Source of the DNA: Salipiger thiooxidans | GTDB taxonomy: Bacteria; Pseudomonadota; Alphaproteobacteria; Rhodobacterales; Rhodobacteraceae | Reading direction: 5' to 3' | Assembly: GCF_900102075.1 (NCBI RefSeq) | Contig: NZ_FNAV01000019.1 | Coordinates: 1 to 64,000, forward strand | Length of the DNA stretch: 64,000 bases | Part shown: in pieces, positions 1-8,803 of the stretch | How the letters are laid out: each line of letters opens with the position of its first letter | How positions within the stretch are numbered: the first letter of the stretch is position 1 | The notes under the pieces: model-generated | What the model was told of the DNA's origin: nothing | The model's database searches: none | Seen by the model: only the letters and a program-made list of their open reading frames with translations | Program-made: the position numbers and the translations under genes

Positions 1-351
1 GCTATGGGCGGGGCAGGGGGGCTACGGGCCTCGGGCTTGCCACCTGAACGTTTGGCCCGCTGGTTGGATGGGATGAACAGCGCGATTCTAGCGACGATGC
101 GAACACTTGACGAAATTGAAGCGTGGACCGGTCGGGCAGAAAACGTCATGGCGCATTTGTCTGGCCGCACGCCAGTCGCCTTAAGAAAAATATTCGCGGA
201 ATGGCCCCTGCTCTCCGCCCCAATGGCTGAGATAGTGACCGGCGCCAGTCGCGCCGCCGTTCAGCGCAATCTGGCATGGATGGAGGCCAAAGATTTAATC
301 CGCGAAGTGACAGGGCAGGGGCGCTTTAGGATGTGGCGGATCGAGATCTAG
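1..351 (+). CDS. RHE_PE00001-family (DUF1612/HTH) DNA-binding protein, 5'-truncated by window edge
   Basis: The reading frame is open from base 1 to a TAG at 349-351, so the ATG at 4 is probably internal and the N-terminal part lies outside the window. The visible part contains the stretch LDEIEAWTGRAE followed by a winged-helix-like tail with SRAAVQRNL and ending in REVTGQGRFRMWR. This is the C-terminal signature I know from RHE_PE00001-family proteins (DUF1612 plus a HTH domain), which occur mainly on rhizobial and Rhodobacteraceae plasmids and are of unknown exact role. No partner gene is visible downstream on the same strand. Confidence 0.65.
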   Translation, partial: AMGGAGGLRASGLPPERLARWLDGMNSAILATMRTLDEIEAWTGRAENVMAHLSGRTPVALRKIFAEWPLLSAPMAEIVTGASRAAVQRNLAWMEAKDLIREVTGQGRFRMWRIEI

Positions 352-660
352 TTGCATTTTAAGGCCCAGCGCTCTCGATCAGATTGTACCGCCATTTTCG
401 GTTTATGTGCCGAATGCTGTCGAAATGTGGATTATACCGATGATTAACGCGTTAGATGGTCATCGGCGGTATCCTCTATTCGCTCGGAACGCCATTTCTG
501 CTGTGGAGGAACATGCGCTTTTCATGACACGATCTGGCACGGTCTTGTCGTCGCGGCGACAAGCGTGACCTGACGCAGCTGACCTTTGCCGGGGCGTAGG
601 GGTGCCGACGCCGCATGCACACTCTACCGCTAATCACCCAACGGGTAGCGGATGGCCGAC
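352..660. other. Intergenic stretch with no recognisable gene
   Basis: These 309 bases separate the plasmid-type HTH gene from the TetR gene, which is read towards it. I see no open frame with good coding character, no RNA gene and no clear inverted repeat. It may be decayed sequence from an older junction, but nothing in it proves that. Confidence 0.5.
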
Positions 661-1308
661 CTAACGCTTTGACCTGCCATCAAGCGCCCCGTCGAAGAAA
701 TTCGACACCGTGGCGCGCACTGCCTCCTCCACGTCGATTTCAATCGGCATGTTGTAGACGAATTTTCGAATCGCGATGTAAAACACCGCGCCGTGCAGCC
801 CCCAAAACAGTTCGAGTTCGTCCGAACCGGGTGGCGCGCTCGGGTTCACTTCGCCCCGCTCCCGGCGCAGTTCCATCGCCGCCGGCTCGATAATCTTGTT
901 GCGCACGATGTCAAGATAGCGCTCGGTCAGCCCGTACGACTTTAGTCCTGATGACACAAAGATTCGGACCCAGTCATAGTCGAACACCCGTTCTGCATAT
1001 TCGACATAGAACTGCGTCAGCCGTTCCCGCAGCGTCCGGTTCCGCTCAAGCACCAGGCTTTCCCACTCAGGGTTCCAACGCTTGAGGTAGACATGGTCGT
1101 AAACACGCTCGATCAGCGCGTCCTTGCTTTCGAAATGCCTGTATATAACGGCGTGGGACACGCCCATGCGCTTGGCCAGCTCTCGGGTCTGGCCCTCGAA
1201 GCCCGATTCGGCAAAAAAGCGCACCGCCTCGGTCACGATCAGCTTTTCACGCTCTTCGGCGCGCATGTTCTTGCGGCGCGGTGCCTTGGTCCCGGTGTCT
1301 GAGGTCAT
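661..1308 (-). CDS. TetR/AcrR-family transcriptional regulator
   Basis: A 215-residue protein with the TetR layout. The N-terminal helix-turn-helix spans about residues 19-66, with RELAKRMGVSHAVIYRHF as the recognition part, followed by a helical ligand domain without close similarity that I recognise. It is divergent from the molybdenum hydroxylase/TRAP operon that starts 157 bp from its own start. That intergenic region holds two near-palindromic boxes (1358-1371 and 1412-1425), so it most likely represses the operon and itself, and its inducer would be the operon's substrate or product. The inducer is inferred, not shown. Confidence 0.85.
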   Translation of the reverse strand: MTSDTGTKAPRRKNMRAEEREKLIVTEAVRFFAESGFEGQTRELAKRMGVSHAVIYRHFESKDALIERVYDHVYLKRWNPEWESLVLERNRTLRERLTQFYVEYAERVFDYDWVRIFVSSGLKSYGLTERYLDIVRNKIIEPAAMELRRERGEVNPSAPPGSDELELFWGLHGAVFYIAIRKFVYNMPIEIDVEEAVRATVSNFFDGALDGRSKR

Positions 1309-1357
1309 GCCCGTCTCATGTCATTTTCCAACACGAGGATAGCGGCAAACAAAAAAG

Positions 1358-1371
1358 TTACCAAGTGGTCA
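1358..1371. promoter_or_regulatory. Putative TetR operator, copy 1
   Basis: TTACCAAGTGGTCA is a near-palindrome with ACCA and TGGT half sites. It is repeated with two changed bases 54 bp downstream, about five helical turns away. It lies 50 bp upstream of the tetR start and is similar in form to known TetR-family boxes such as the RutR type. Confidence 0.55.
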
Positions 1372-1411
1372 TTTTATCTTGACCGACTCCCGGCGCGATG
1401 ATTTAGATAAG

Positions 1412-1425
1412 TTACCAAACGGTCA
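1412..1425. promoter_or_regulatory. Putative TetR operator, copy 2
   Basis: TTACCAAACGGTCA shares 12 of 14 bases with the box at 1358, and the flanking AAG and TTTT are also repeated. It lies 40 bp upstream of the preferred GTG start of the FAD subunit gene, a position suited to repression of the catabolic operon. Confidence 0.55.
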
Positions 1426-1464
1426 CTTTTGCAGCTGGAGGAGCTGCGGACCGAAGGGGGGAAA

Positions 1465-2325
1465 GTGAAATTACCATCGTTCGAATACCTGCGTGCGCGC
1501 AGCATGGAAGAAGCGTGGGCGCTGCATTCCGAGGCCGGAGGCGACGCCGTCTACCTGTCCGGCGGGCACAGCGTCGTGCCCTCTATGGCGCTGCGGTTGC
1601 AAGCGCCGTCGCGGCTGATCGACATCTCGCAGATCGCCGAGCTGCGCGGGGTTTCGCTTGCTGATGGCACGCTGCGCATCGGTGCGATGACCCGCCACGC
1701 CGAGGTGCTGGCAGACCCGCTGATCGCGCGCCATGCCCCCTTGCTCTCGCAGGCTGCGCCGCATGTAGCGCACCCCGCGATCCGCAATCGCGGCACCATC
1801 GGCGGCAACCTCGCGCTGGCCGATCCGGCATCGGAATTCCCGGCCGCCGTGCTGGCGCTGCGCGCTGAAATCGAGGCGACGGGCCCCGAAGGCCGCCGCC
1901 TTATCGCAGCCGACGACTTCTTTCTCGACCTATACGAGACTGCCCTCGCCCCCGGCGAATTGCTGACCGCGATCCACGTGCCGCTGCCTCCCGAGAGCCG
2001 CCTTTTCGGCTTTGACGAGATTGCCCGGCGCCGGGGCGATTACGCCATGGTCGGCGTTGCGGCGCAGGCGGATGTTGCGGGTGGCGTGATCGCCGATGCG
2101 TCGGTCACACTCTTTTCGGTGGGCTTTACCCCCGTGAGGGCCAAGGCGGCAGAGCAGGCGCTGGACGGCGCGCCCCTGTCGCCCGAAAGCATCGCCCGCG
2201 CGCAGGCGGCGCTTGCGCAGAATCTCGACCCGCCCGAGGATCCCGGCTTTCCGCCAGAGCGGAGGCTGCAACTTGCGCGCGTTCTTCTGGGCCGGGTGCT
2301 GAGCCGAATGGAGCCGGTGAAATGA
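1465..2325 (+). CDS. Molybdenum hydroxylase FAD-binding (medium) subunit
   Basis: This is the CoxM/xanthine-dehydrogenase-type FAD subunit, which passes electrons from the iron-sulfur subunit to an acceptor. It shows the family's FAD motifs: YLSGGHS near the N-terminus and HPAIRNRGTIGGNLA in the centre. A TTG at 1429 is also in frame, but the GTG at 1465 has a strong AAGGGGGG ribosome site just upstream and gives the usual KLPSFEYLRA start, so I prefer it (286 residues). The stop overlaps the ATG of the 2Fe-2S subunit, showing a translationally coupled operon. Confidence 0.88.
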   Translation: MKLPSFEYLRARSMEEAWALHSEAGGDAVYLSGGHSVVPSMALRLQAPSRLIDISQIAELRGVSLADGTLRIGAMTRHAEVLADPLIARHAPLLSQAAPHVAHPAIRNRGTIGGNLALADPASEFPAAVLALRAEIEATGPEGRRLIAADDFFLDLYETALAPGELLTAIHVPLPPESRLFGFDEIARRRGDYAMVGVAAQADVAGGVIADASVTLFSVGFTPVRAKAAEQALDGAPLSPESIARAQAALAQNLDPPEDPGFPPERRLQLARVLLGRVLSRMEPVK

Positions 2326-2822
2326 AACATCTGCTGACCACGACCGTGAACGGTGAACAGGTGCAGGAGGCGGTCTCGCCCCGCACCAGCCTTGCGGATT
2401 TCCTGCGCGAGGACATGGGCCTGACAGGCACGCATCTGGGCTGCGAGATGGGCGCCTGCGGCGCATGCCTCGTGCTGATGGACGGCGCGCCCGTCCACGC
2501 CTGCCTGGTGCTCGCGGTGCAGGCCGAGGGCTGCACTGTCGAGACCATCGAAGGGCTGACCGAAACCGGCGCCGCCGCCGATCTGCAGGCGCGGTTCCAC
2601 GACCGCAACGCGCTGCAATGCGGCTATTGCACCAACGGCATGCTGATGAGCGCACAGGCTCTGCTGGCGGCCAACCCCGATCCCAGCCGTGACGAGATCC
2701 GCGACGCGCTGTCCGGCAACTACTGCCGCTGCACCGGCTATGAGGCTATCGTCGATGCCATCGCGGCCACCGCCAGTGACCGCGCCGCCCTGCCCGAGAC
2801 AAAGGCGGAGGCAGCGGAATGA
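2322..2822 (+). CDS. Molybdenum hydroxylase 2Fe-2S (small) subunit
   Basis: This 166-residue protein carries two [2Fe-2S] clusters. The plant-ferredoxin-type cluster uses Cys41, Cys46, Cys49 and Cys61 (CEMGACGAC...HAC). The second, helical-domain cluster uses Cys100, Cys103, Cys135 and Cys137 (CGYC...NYCRCTG). This is the CoxS/XdhC-type electron-transfer subunit between the molybdenum centre and FAD. It overlaps both neighbours by ATGA-type junctions (2322-2325 and 2819-2822), so the three subunits should be made in equal amounts. Confidence 0.95.
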   Translation: MKHLLTTTVNGEQVQEAVSPRTSLADFLREDMGLTGTHLGCEMGACGACLVLMDGAPVHACLVLAVQAEGCTVETIEGLTETGAAADLQARFHDRNALQCGYCTNGMLMSAQALLAANPDPSRDEIRDALSGNYCRCTGYEAIVDAIAATASDRAALPETKAEAAE

Positions 2823-5182
2823 CGATGCATATCGGCCAGGCGGCACGGCGCGAGAATGCCCGCCGTCACCTTGCCGGGCGCGGCCGTTTTGTCAGCGACC
2901 TTGCCCTGCCCCGCATGCTGCACGCGGTCTTTGTCCGCAGCCCCATGGCGCGCGGCCGGATTTTCGAGATCGACACCTCGGAGGCCAGCGCCTGCCCCGG
3001 CGTCGTGCGGATCTTTACCGCCGCCGAACTGAACGCCCGCTGCACGCCCTGGATCGGCACGCTTGGCCATTTCGCGGGCATGCAGAGCCCGCCGATGAAC
3101 ATCCTTGCCGAGGACGAAGTGCTGTGGACCGGCCACCCGGTCGCGATGGTGCTGGCCCGCAGCCGCGCCGAGGCGGAAGACGCCGCCGAGCTCGTGATGC
3201 TCGACATCGAGGACGCCGAGCCTGTCACCGACGGGGCCGCCGCCCTGCGCCCCGGCGCACCGCTGGCCAACCCCGCCGCACGAGACAACCTGTGTTACGA
3301 GGCCGTGCTCGAAACCGCTGACGTGGACGCGGCCTTTGCCGGTGCCGCGCATGTGGTCGAGGCCAGCATGACCTTTGGCCGGCACACGGCCGTGACGCTT
3401 GAACCGCGCGCGGTGATTGCTGATTTCGATGCGTCGAGCGGGGCGCTCACCGTGCATCATGGCACCCAGACACCCTACCAGTTCCAGGACGTCTATTCCC
3501 GCCACTTCGGCCTGCCCGAGGGCAAGGTGCGCGTCATCGCCCCTGATGTGGGCGGTTCCTTCGGCATGAAGCTGCATGTCTACAACGAGGAAATGGGCGC
3601 CGTCGCGGCCAGCCTGATCCTCGGGCGCCCGGTGCGCTACGTCGCCGACCGGCTGGAAAGCTTCCTGTCGGACATTCACGCCCGCGACCACATCGTGCAG
3701 GGCCGCATGGCGCTGGATGCCGAGGGCACGATCCTTGCGATGGAGGTCAATGATCTGACCCAGGTCGGCGCGATCTCGGCCTATCCGCGCACCAGCGCCG
3801 CCGAGGGCAACCAGGTGATCCGCCTCATGGGTGCGCCCTACCGCATGTCCGACTACCGCGGGCGGCTTTCGGTCGCGTTTCAGAACAAGGTCCAGACAAG
3901 CCAGTATCGCGCCGTGGGCCACCCCATCGCCTGCGCCGTGACCGAGGCGCTGGTCGAACGCGCGGCCGAGGCCACGGGGCTTGATCCGTTCGAGATTCGC
4001 GCCCGCAACCTGATCGCCGACGATGCCTATCCGCATGTCTCGGCCACCGGTTACCAGTTCGAAAAGCTGTCGCATCAGGCTTGCCTTGCCAAGCTGCACG
4101 AGATGATGGAGCCCGACGCGCTGCGCGCCGAGCACGCCAGCCTGCGCAAGCAGGGCATCTATCGCGGCTTCGGCATTGCGTCCTTTGTCGAGATCACCAA
4201 CCCCGGCGCGGCTTTTTACGGCGTTGGCGGTGCCAGGATCTCGGCGCAGGACGGGGCGGTTGTGAGGATGATGCCCTCGGGCGACATTCACTGTGCCATT
4301 TCGGTCACCGAACAGGGACAGGGCACCGAGACGATCATCGCGCAGGTTGTGGCCGATCAGCTGGGCGTCACGCCCGAGCGCGTGAGCGTGACAACCGGCG
4401 ACACCGCGACCACGCCCAGCGGCGGCGCCACCTGGGCCTGCCGGGGTGCAGGCATCGGCGGCGAGACCGCGCTGCGCGCCGGGCGCAGGCTGCGCGACCG
4501 GATCCTGACGCTGGCGGGAGCGCTGGTGCAGGCCGACCCGGCGAGCCTGCGGCTCGAGAACGGCGCGGTGGTCGATGCCACCGGGGCGGCCCGGATCACG
4601 CTGGAGGAGATCGGCCGCATCGCCACCTACCGGCCCGACACCCTGCCTGACGGGATCGACCATTCGCTGACCGTGGCGCATCACTTTGCGCCCACCGGCT
4701 ATCCGTTCGATTTCACCAATGGCATCCAGGGATCGCTGGTCGAAGTCGATGTCGAAACGGGCCTCGTGCGGATCCTCAAACACTGGGTGGTCGAGGATTG
4801 CGGCCGCATTATCAACCCGCTTCTGGTCGACGAACAGATCCGCGGCGGCGTCGTGCAGGGGCTTGGCCCCGCCTTTTTCGAGGAATGCCAATACGATGCG
4901 GACGGGCAGCTGACCAACGGCTCGCTTGCCGACTACCTCGTGCCCATGGCCTGCGAGATGCCCGACATCGAGATTGCCCATATCGAGACACCCACCGGCG
5001 ACACGATCCTTGGCGCCAAGGGCGTGGGCGAGGCAGGCACCGCCGCTGCCGGTGCCGCAGCGATGAACGCGGTGAACGACGCGCTGCGCCCGTTTGGCGC
5101 GCGGCTCACCCAGACCCCCATGACTCCGCTGCGCATCCTCGATGCGCTTGACGCGGCCCGAGAGGAAAGGACCGATCCATGA
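2819..5182 (+). CDS. Molybdopterin-binding (large) subunit of a xanthine dehydrogenase/aldehyde oxidase-family hydroxylase
   Basis: This 787-residue catalytic subunit has the two molybdopterin domains of the family. GGSFGMK near residue 244 and GAKGVGEAG near 732-740, with catalytic Glu about 738, match the cofactor-binding and catalytic motifs. The active-site loop around residue 362 reads QYRAVGHP, not AYRCSFR of true form I CO dehydrogenase nor the usual AYRGAGR of form II. The likely substrate is therefore an organic aldehyde, heterocycle or similar small molecule rather than CO. The neighbouring TRAP transporter suggests a small acidic compound taken up from outside. The substrate is inferred only. 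Confidence 0.9.
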   Translation: MTMHIGQAARRENARRHLAGRGRFVSDLALPRMLHAVFVRSPMARGRIFEIDTSEASACPGVVRIFTAAELNARCTPWIGTLGHFAGMQSPPMNILAEDEVLWTGHPVAMVLARSRAEAEDAAELVMLDIEDAEPVTDGAAALRPGAPLANPAARDNLCYEAVLETADVDAAFAGAAHVVEASMTFGRHTAVTLEPRAVIADFDASSGALTVHHGTQTPYQFQDVYSRHFGLPEGKVRVIAPDVGGSFGMKLHVYNEEMGAVAASLILGRPVRYVADRLESFLSDIHARDHIVQGRMALDAEGTILAMEVNDLTQVGAISAYPRTSAAEGNQVIRLMGAPYRMSDYRGRLSVAFQNKVQTSQYRAVGHPIACAVTEALVERAAEATGLDPFEIRARNLIADDAYPHVSATGYQFEKLSHQACLAKLHEMMEPDALRAEHASLRKQGIYRGFGIASFVEITNPGAAFYGVGGARISAQDGAVVRMMPSGDIHCAISVTEQGQGTETIIAQVVADQLGVTPERVSVTTGDTATTPSGGATWACRGAGIGGETALRAGRRLRDRILTLAGALVQADPASLRLENGAVVDATGAARITLEEIGRIATYRPDTLPDGIDHSLTVAHHFAPTGYPFDFTNGIQGSLVEVDVETGLVRILKHWVVEDCGRIINPLLVDEQIRGGVVQGLGPAFFEECQYDADGQLTNGSLADYLVPMACEMPDIEIAHIETPTGDTILGAKGVGEAGTAAAGAAAMNAVNDALRPFGARLTQTPMTPLRILDALDAAREERTDP

Positions 5183-5640
5183 AGCTCGACGGAGAGCAGT
5201 TTCTGAACGCCGACCCGCAGACCGTCTGGACGGCGCTTTTCGACCGCGACGTGCTGGCCGGGGCGATCCCCGGCTGCGAAAGCCTCGACCAGCTCAGCGC
5301 AACCGAGTTTGCCGCCGTGGTCAAGCTCAAGATCGGCCCCGTATCAGCGCGCTTCAAGGGCGACGTAGAACTGAGCGACATCGTGCCCGGCCAGTCCTGC
5401 ACGCTTTCGGGCAAGGGCTCGGGCGGGATCGCGGGCTTTGCCAAGGGCGCCGCGCAGGTGACACTGACGCCCGAGGCGGGCGGCACGCGTCTTTGCTACG
5501 ACGCCGATGTCGCGGTGGGCGGCAAGCTTGCCTCGCTCGGCAACCGTCTGATCGGCGCCACGGCGCAGAAACTGACCGATGCCTTTTTCGCCAACCTGTC
5601 CGATGCGCTGACCCCGCCCGAAGAGGCCCGGTCGGCCTGA
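5179..5640 (+). CDS. CoxG-like SRPBCC-domain protein
   Basis: This 153-residue protein begins MKLDGEQFLNADPQTVWTAL and has IPGCESLDQL, typical of the CoxG/SRPBCC (START-like) family that is usually encoded next to molybdenum hydroxylases. CoxG in CO-oxidising bacteria is linked to membrane attachment or maturation of the enzyme, and the role here is probably comparable. Its ATG overlaps the stop of the large subunit by 4 bases. It is shorter than CoxG proteins that carry a C-terminal membrane helix, and no hydrophobic anchor is seen. Confidence 0.85.
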   Translation: MKLDGEQFLNADPQTVWTALFDRDVLAGAIPGCESLDQLSATEFAAVVKLKIGPVSARFKGDVELSDIVPGQSCTLSGKGSGGIAGFAKGAAQVTLTPEAGGTRLCYDADVAVGGKLASLGNRLIGATAQKLTDAFFANLSDALTPPEEARSA

Positions 5641-5720
5641 CCCGCTGGCGCGCAGCGGATGCGGCTCCGCCGCGAAAAAGGCGCGCAGAACAAAGCACCA
5701 TCCCTGGGAGGAGGATACCA

Positions 5721-6794
5721 ATGACCACCACGCGCAGGGCCTTTCTGGCCACAAGCTCGGCAGCCTTGGCGCTGCCTTTTCTGAACACGCGCAGCATCGC
5801 GGCAGAGAACATCTCGGTGCAGATCGGGTCGAGCCACCCGACCAACAACATCTGGGTCTATGCCATGCAGACCGCGCTGCAACCGGCGCTGGACAAGCTG
5901 CTGGCGGACGCAGGCGGCGAGTATTCGGTGACCTGGAACGAGAACTACGGCGGCACGCTCTACAAGTTCAAGGACACCCGCGCTGCGGTGCGCGACGGCA
6001 TCGTCGACGTGGGCATGGTCGGCACGGTCTGGGAAGGCTCGGCCATGCCGCTGCAGAACGTGACCTATTTCACGCCCTTCGCCAACGCCGACCACAACGT
6101 CACCATCGACATCTTCGACAAGCTGACCGACGAGCTGCCCGAGCTGCGCGCCGGATGGACCGACCAGAACATGGTGCATCTTTCCTCGCTGGTGACCGAC
6201 AGCTACGACGTCTATGCCACATTCCCGATCGCTTCGGTCAATGACATTCGCAACCGCCGCCTGAACGCGCCGGGCACCTCGGCCAATTGGCTGGCCGATA
6301 CCGGCTGCACACCGGTCGACGGCGCGCTGACCACCTATTACACCGATATCCAGACCGGCGTTTCCGAAGGCACCCTGTCCTTTGCCAGCGGCATCCAGCC
6401 GACACGCGTCTACGAGGTTGCGCCGCATCTGACACGGGTCGGCTTCGGCTCGATGTATTTCGGCGGGATTGCGGTAAACAAACGCTTCTTCGACAACCTG
6501 CCCGAGCCGGTGCAGACGGCGCTAAAAGAAGCCGGGCGGATCACATCGCGCGCGCACGGCGACTACATCACCAAACGCACCACCGAGGCGATGACCGAGA
6601 TGGAGGCCGCCGGGCTTCAGGTCACCGAGATGGCAACCGCCGAGCGTGAACGCTGGGCCGCCACGCTGCCCGATGTCGCCAGGCCCTGGCTCGATGCCAA
6701 CGGTGCGGCGGCGGCGGCGGTGGTCAAGGCATATTTCGCCGAACTCGCAGCCCGTGACATCACGCCGGCCCGCGACTGGACCAAGGGTCTCTGA
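5721..6794 (+). CDS. TRAP transporter solute-binding protein (DctP type)
   Basis: This 357-residue periplasmic binding protein has a twin-arginine-like leader (TTTRRAFLATSSAALALP) and a mature domain that resembles DctP-type receptors. The segment RRLNAPG fits the conserved substrate-carboxylate-binding region. GGAGGAGGA-like bases just upstream give a strong ribosome site. The two membrane subunits follow directly, so this is the receptor of the tripartite uptake system. Co-location with the hydroxylase suggests that it captures that enzyme's substrate. Confidence 0.85.
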   Translation: MTTTRRAFLATSSAALALPFLNTRSIAAENISVQIGSSHPTNNIWVYAMQTALQPALDKLLADAGGEYSVTWNENYGGTLYKFKDTRAAVRDGIVDVGMVGTVWEGSAMPLQNVTYFTPFANADHNVTIDIFDKLTDELPELRAGWTDQNMVHLSSLVTDSYDVYATFPIASVNDIRNRRLNAPGTSANWLADTGCTPVDGALTTYYTDIQTGVSEGTLSFASGIQPTRVYEVAPHLTRVGFGSMYFGGIAVNKRFFDNLPEPVQTALKEAGRITSRAHGDYITKRTTEAMTEMEAAGLQVTEMATAERERWAATLPDVARPWLDANGAAAAAVVKAYFAELAARDITPARDWTKGL

Positions 6795-6834
6795 CACTAT
6801 GGCCCTGATCCAGCGCGCATCAGAGGATGCCCCC

Positions 6835-7380
6835 ATGCAACGCGCCAGTTTCCTGTCAACCGGTCTGCCCGCGCTCCGGCGCGGGCTCCAACTGGTTTTG
6901 AACGCGATGGCCGCAGTGGGCACGCTGTGGGTCTTTGCCATCATGATGCTGATCGTGGCCGATGTGGTCGGCCGCAATTTCCTAGCCACGCCGATCATTG
7001 GCGTGGCCGAGATCTCAGCCCGCTCGGTCGTGGCTATCGTCTTCCTGCTGCTGCCGCCCGCCGCGCTGAACGGGATGCTGATCCGGTCGGATTTCCTGAT
7101 GCGCGGGCTTCAGCGCCTGTCGCCCGGCGCGGCGCGGCTGCTCGACGGGCTGTTTGCGCTTGCGGGCGCGGTCATCTTTGGCCTGGTGGCGCTGGCCGCC
7201 TGGCCTGACACACACGACGCCTGGGTCAGTTCTGAGTTTTTCGGGGTCCGCGGCGTCTGGACCCTGCCGACCTTCCCGTTCCATCTACTGGTGGTGCTGG
7301 GGGCCTCGGCCACCAGTCTCGCCTTCACCGTCTCGGCGGCTGAAACCCTTTTGAAACAGCGCGCTGTCGGAGATACCTGA
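6835..7380 (+). CDS. TRAP transporter small membrane subunit (DctQ type)
   Basis: The protein has four hydrophobic segments, as in DctQ. I chose the ATG at 6835 because GAGGA lies 7 bases before it. An in-frame ATG at 6799 would add 12 residues and cannot be excluded. It sits between the binding protein and the large permease, one base before the latter, the normal TRAP gene order. Confidence 0.82.
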   Translation: MQRASFLSTGLPALRRGLQLVLNAMAAVGTLWVFAIMMLIVADVVGRNFLATPIIGVAEISARSVVAIVFLLLPPAALNGMLIRSDFLMRGLQRLSPGAARLLDGLFALAGAVIFGLVALAAWPDTHDAWVSSEFFGVRGVWTLPTFPFHLLVVLGASATSLAFTVSAAETLLKQRAVGDT

Positions 7381-7381
7381 G

Positions 7382-8704
7382 ATGAGCAGCATCACCATCG
7401 GACTGATCCTCATCGGCGCACTCGTCGCGCTTGTGCTTCTGGGAATGCGCATCGCCGTGGCGCTGATGGTCGTGGCCTTTGCCGGGGTCTGGATCATTCG
7501 CGACAGCTTCGACCTGTCGATGCGGCTGATGTCCATCGCCGCCTATAACGGCGTTGCCAACTACCTGTTCGCAACCATCCCGCTGTTTGTTCTGATGGGG
7601 CACCTGGTCAGCATCTCAAGTGTCGGCAAGGACACGTTCGATGTGGCCGAGGCGCTGCTGCGCCGCCTGCTTGGCGGGCTGGGCATCGCAACCGTGGCGG
7701 CAAACACCGTCTTTGCCGCCGTAACCGGCGTTTCCATCGCCTCGGCGGCCGTATTCACCAAGGTCGCGGTGCCCGAGATGACGCGCCACGGCTACAAGCC
7801 CTCGTTCTCAGCCGGCACCGTCGCGGGCAGTTCGGTGCTGGGCATGCTGATCCCGCCAAGCCTGCTGCTGATCATCTACGGCGTGCTGGCCGAACAATCC
7901 ATCGGCCGGATGTTCATAGCCGGGCTGGTCCCCGGCGCATTGCTGGCGGCAGGCTTCGTGCTGTGGATTCTACTGCTGGCGAAATTCGCGCCCCGTTTCG
8001 TCTTTGCCGCCGCCAATGACGAGGGGGTCGAGCCGGACACGCAGCCCCATCCCGACATGGTGGCGACGGAACTGCTGCTCAAGATCGTGCCCATCGTCGT
8101 GCTGGTCACCTTTGTTCTCGGCGGGCTATATTCCGGTTTCTTCACCCCCACCGAGGCTGGCGGCGTCGGTGCTTTTGCCGCGCTCGTCATCGCCCTTTTC
8201 CGGCGCAGTCTCGACCTGCGCCGCTCGTGGGCGGTGCTCAGCCAGACCGGCACTATTTCGGTCGGTATTCTCGCGCTGCTGGTGGCCGCCGGGTTCTACA
8301 GCCAGATGCTGGCCGTCGCGGGCATTCCCGCCGCCATCGGCGCTTTTGTCACCGACAGCGGTTTCGGCGCGGTGGGGTTCCTCGTCGTTTACGTGCTGCT
8401 GGTGCTGCTTCTGGGCATGATCCTGGACAGCAGCTCGATCCTGCTGATCGTTGTGCCCATCGCCGCCCCCATCGCGCAGAGCCTTGGCTACGACCTAGTT
8501 CAATTCGGCATCATCACGGTGATAGCGGTCGAGGTCGGGTTGCTTACACCGCCCTTCGGGATCTCGATCTTCACGGTACATTCGACGTTGGGGGACCGGG
8601 ACGTATCGCTGGAATCGATCTTTGCCGGCGCCCTGCCCTATGTCGGCGTAATGCTGGGCGTTCTGATACTGGTGGCCGCTTTTCCCGGTCTGATCATTGG
8701 CTGA
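7382..8704 (+). CDS. TRAP transporter large membrane subunit (DctM type)
   Basis: This 440-residue, highly hydrophobic protein has about 11-12 predicted helices. It shows the DctM family's GxxPPS-type re-entrant motif (MLIPPSLLLIIYGVLAEQS) and FFTPTEAGGVGAF in the centre. This is the ion-coupled permease subunit. It ends the operon that begins with the FAD subunit; the next gene is a transposase remnant. Confidence 0.93.
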   Translation: MSSITIGLILIGALVALVLLGMRIAVALMVVAFAGVWIIRDSFDLSMRLMSIAAYNGVANYLFATIPLFVLMGHLVSISSVGKDTFDVAEALLRRLLGGLGIATVAANTVFAAVTGVSIASAAVFTKVAVPEMTRHGYKPSFSAGTVAGSSVLGMLIPPSLLLIIYGVLAEQSIGRMFIAGLVPGALLAAGFVLWILLLAKFAPRFVFAAANDEGVEPDTQPHPDMVATELLLKIVPIVVLVTFVLGGLYSGFFTPTEAGGVGAFAALVIALFRRSLDLRRSWAVLSQTGTISVGILALLVAAGFYSQMLAVAGIPAAIGAFVTDSGFGAVGFLVVYVLLVLLLGMILDSSSILLIVVPIAAPIAQSLGYDLVQFGIITVIAVEVGLLTPPFGISIFTVHSTLGDRDVSLESIFAGALPYVGVMLGVLILVAAFPGLIIG

Positions 8705-8803
8705 ACGCGGCCTTAGCTGCAATGGGCCTTGATGCTGTAACCGCCCCCCGGCGGCATCGATGTGCCAAAGTGGGATCGCAACAATCCGTATTGGGAGGCG
8801 GTC

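Noticed and set aside
2738-4981. Long open frame of 747 codons on the minus strand
   Set aside because: It is the antisense shadow of the molybdopterin subunit gene. High GC removes stops in this frame, and the plus-strand protein has all family motifs.
2819-5640. Calling the hydroxylase a true carbon monoxide dehydrogenase
   Set aside because: CoxG and the subunit order suggest it, but the active-site loop reads QYRAVGHP and lacks the AYRCSFR needed for form I enzymes.
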